NCBI RefSeq assembly: GCF_024448165.1
Contig: NZ_JAMOLN010000114.1
Coordinates: 1-33,356, forward strand
From: Streptomyces longispororuber
GTDB taxonomy: Bacteria > Actinomycetota > Actinomycetes > Streptomycetales > Streptomycetaceae
Reading direction: 5' to 3'
Length of the DNA stretch: 33,356 nucleotides
Below the pieces are notes generated by a model. That model searched no databases. It was not told the origin of the DNA and worked only from the letters and a program-made list of their open reading frames with translations. Position numbers and translations under genes: made by a program. This document shows positions 32,180 to 33,356 of this stretch, piece by piece. How positions within the stretch are numbered: position 1 is the stretch's first letter; every line of letters starts with the position of its first letter.

Positions 32180-33356
32180 TCAGTGCTTCTTCGTGCGGCG
32201 CGACCCGTCCGGCCACAGCCGCGGCGAGCGCTTGGCCGCCAGGTCCTCGATCCAGCCCGTGCTCACGATCGCCAGCGCGATCAGCGGCCAGACCAGCACG
32301 AACATCCAGAGCATGTACGTCGAGTCGAGCGCCCCGCTCCAGCGCGCGTCGTCCATGAACGGCAGGTTGTACGCGAGGTCGATGAGCGGCACCGTGGCCA
32401 TGATCAGCATGTTGTGCCACAAGTAGATCGTCACGGCCCGGTTGTTGGACAGCGTGATGACCTTGTCGAACTTGGCGAGCCTGCCGGGCAGTTGCTGCCA
32501 GGAGGGCGAGTACAGGAGCAGGATGACGACGAATCCGAAGGACCAGGTGGCCTGGGCCAGCGGGATGTCGTTCAGGTCCCAGCCGTCGGGGCCGAGGTGG
32601 CCCGAGGCCCACCAGATGCCGAAGGCCATCACGAGCGCGGAGACGGACACCGCGAGATAGCGCGGGATCCTGACGAGCATGCCCTCGTGGTGGGCGAAGC
32701 CGAGCACCCAGCAGCTGCCGTAGACACCGAAGTCGGTGACCGCGTTGCCCGTCTCGCCGGGGATCGTGACGAGGCCGGTGCCGACGATCGCGGTGAGGCC
32801 GAGCGGGGCGAGCAGCGTCGCCCACGGCACCTTGCGGAACGCCCGGAGCAGCAGCGGCGAGGCGATCACGAACCACATGTAGGCACGCAGGTACCAGAGC
32901 GGGCCCGCGGCCTGGGCGGGCCAGGTGTCCTCCAGGAGGCCCGCCTTGTCCCCGAGGTGCCAGGGGAAGCTGGGGGCGCCGATCGGCACCAGGTAGTTGA
33001 CGAGGCTGATCCAGCCCCAGGTGCCGCCGTTGTCCGGGTCCTTGCCGGGGTTCCAGCCGCCCGCGAAGAGCAGCGTGAGGACGGCCGCGCTGAACGCCCA
33101 CATCGGCGGCAGCAGTCGCCGGATGCGGCCGCGGATCACGCCGATCGCGGGCCGGCTCAGCGAGCGGGCCATCAGCGATCCGGCGAGCGCGAACATCACG
33201 CCCATGGACGGGAAGAGCACCGTCAGCCACGCCCACCCGAACAGGTGGTAGACGACGACGCGGACCAGCGCGGTGGTGCGCAGCAGGTCCAGGTACCGGT
33301 CGCGGCCGGGCTTCTTCGGCGCGGGCTTCGCCTCCGGCAGCGGGCGGGTGGCGTCC
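32180..33356 (-). CDS. acyltransferase-3 family membrane protein, N-terminus cut by the window edge
   Basis: Integral membrane O-acyltransferase (acyltransferase_3/OafA type), which typically acylates a surface or secreted sugar. The visible part starts in a basic cytoplasmic leader (PKKPGRDRYLDLLRTTALVRVV), followed by YHLFGWAWL with the conserved His after the RYLDLLR Arg, then about ten hydrophobic helices. The C-terminal tail ends RRTKKH. The frame is open to 33356, so the true start lies beyond the window; a GTG at 33220 would delete the first helix and active-site His and is not the real start. Substrate unknown. Confidence 0.88.
   Translation of the reverse strand, partial: DATRPLPEAKPAPKKPGRDRYLDLLRTTALVRVVVYHLFGWAWLTVLFPSMGVMFALAGSLMARSLSRPAIGVIRGRIRRLLPPMWAFSAAVLTLLFAGGWNPGKDPDNGGTWGWISLVNYLVPIGAPSFPWHLGDKAGLLEDTWPAQAAGPLWYLRAYMWFVIASPLLLRAFRKVPWATLLAPLGLTAIVGTGLVTIPGETGNAVTDFGVYGSCWVLGFAHHEGMLVRIPRYLAVSVSALVMAFGIWWASGHLGPDGWDLNDIPLAQATWSFGFVVILLLYSPSWQQLPGRLAKFDKVITLSNNRAVTIYLWHNMLIMATVPLIDLAYNLPFMDDARWSGALDSTYMLWMFVLVWPLIALAIVSTGWIEDLAAKRSPRLWPDGSRRTKKH

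Overview
The window is chromosomal DNA from a Streptomyces or very close relative. The base composition is very G+C rich, with G/C at almost every third codon position. GTG starts and GTGA/ATGA stop-start overlaps are common. The right half has the gene order murA - hup - malic enzyme - helD - rsuA/sigU - ... - nnaR - narK, which I recall from the S. coelicolor chromosome around SCO2949-SCO2959.

Left part (1-7.6 kb): an accessory locus linked to type VII (ESX/WXG100) secretion. On the + strand are a 172-aa helical-hairpin protein, an overlapping 778-aa protein with an EF-hand loop and a glycine-rich hydrophobic segment, a small lipoprotein, and a frameshifted remnant of a second lipoprotein. 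Facing it on the - strand is a three-gene operon: a 173-aa WXG-like protein, a 593-aa WXG protein with a Pro/Gly-rich repetitive tail, and a mycosin protease. No ESX core component (EccB, EccC, EccD, EccE) lies in the window. The end of the 778-aa gene and the lipoprotein have clearly lower G+C than the first gene, as in exchanged effector/immunity cassettes. This is the most promising place for an undescribed system.

Middle (7.8-17.6 kb, all - strand): first a three-subunit molybdenum hydroxylase operon (FAD, 2Fe-2S and Mo subunits, each pair overlapping by 4 bases). Its 2Fe-2S subunit carries a long disordered N-terminus and a His-rich tail, and its Mo subunit has lost several active-site signatures of the xanthine dehydrogenase family. 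Next is a sugar-import operon: lipoprotein binding protein, two permeases and a cytoplasmic GH20 hexosaminidase. It has no ATPase, as usual for Streptomyces importers that share MsiK. It probably handles N-acetylglucosamine-containing oligosaccharides.

Right part (17.8-33.4 kb): core genes. These are a DUF3039 protein, a YqgE/AlgH protein, MurA (peptidoglycan synthesis), a HAD phosphatase, the nucleoid protein HU, NAD-type malic enzyme, the RNA-polymerase-associated helicase HelD, the ECF sigma factor SigU with its membrane anti-sigma factor, a CGNR zinc-finger regulator, a GNAT acetyltransferase, a DUF1772 membrane protein, the HemD-like nitrate regulator NnaR with its transporter partner NarK, and an acyltransferase-3 membrane protein that runs off the right edge. 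Several strong hairpin terminators, an intergenic inverted repeat of a kind common in Streptomyces, and a few operator-like palindromes lie between them. I found no rRNA, tRNA, CRISPR array or transposase.
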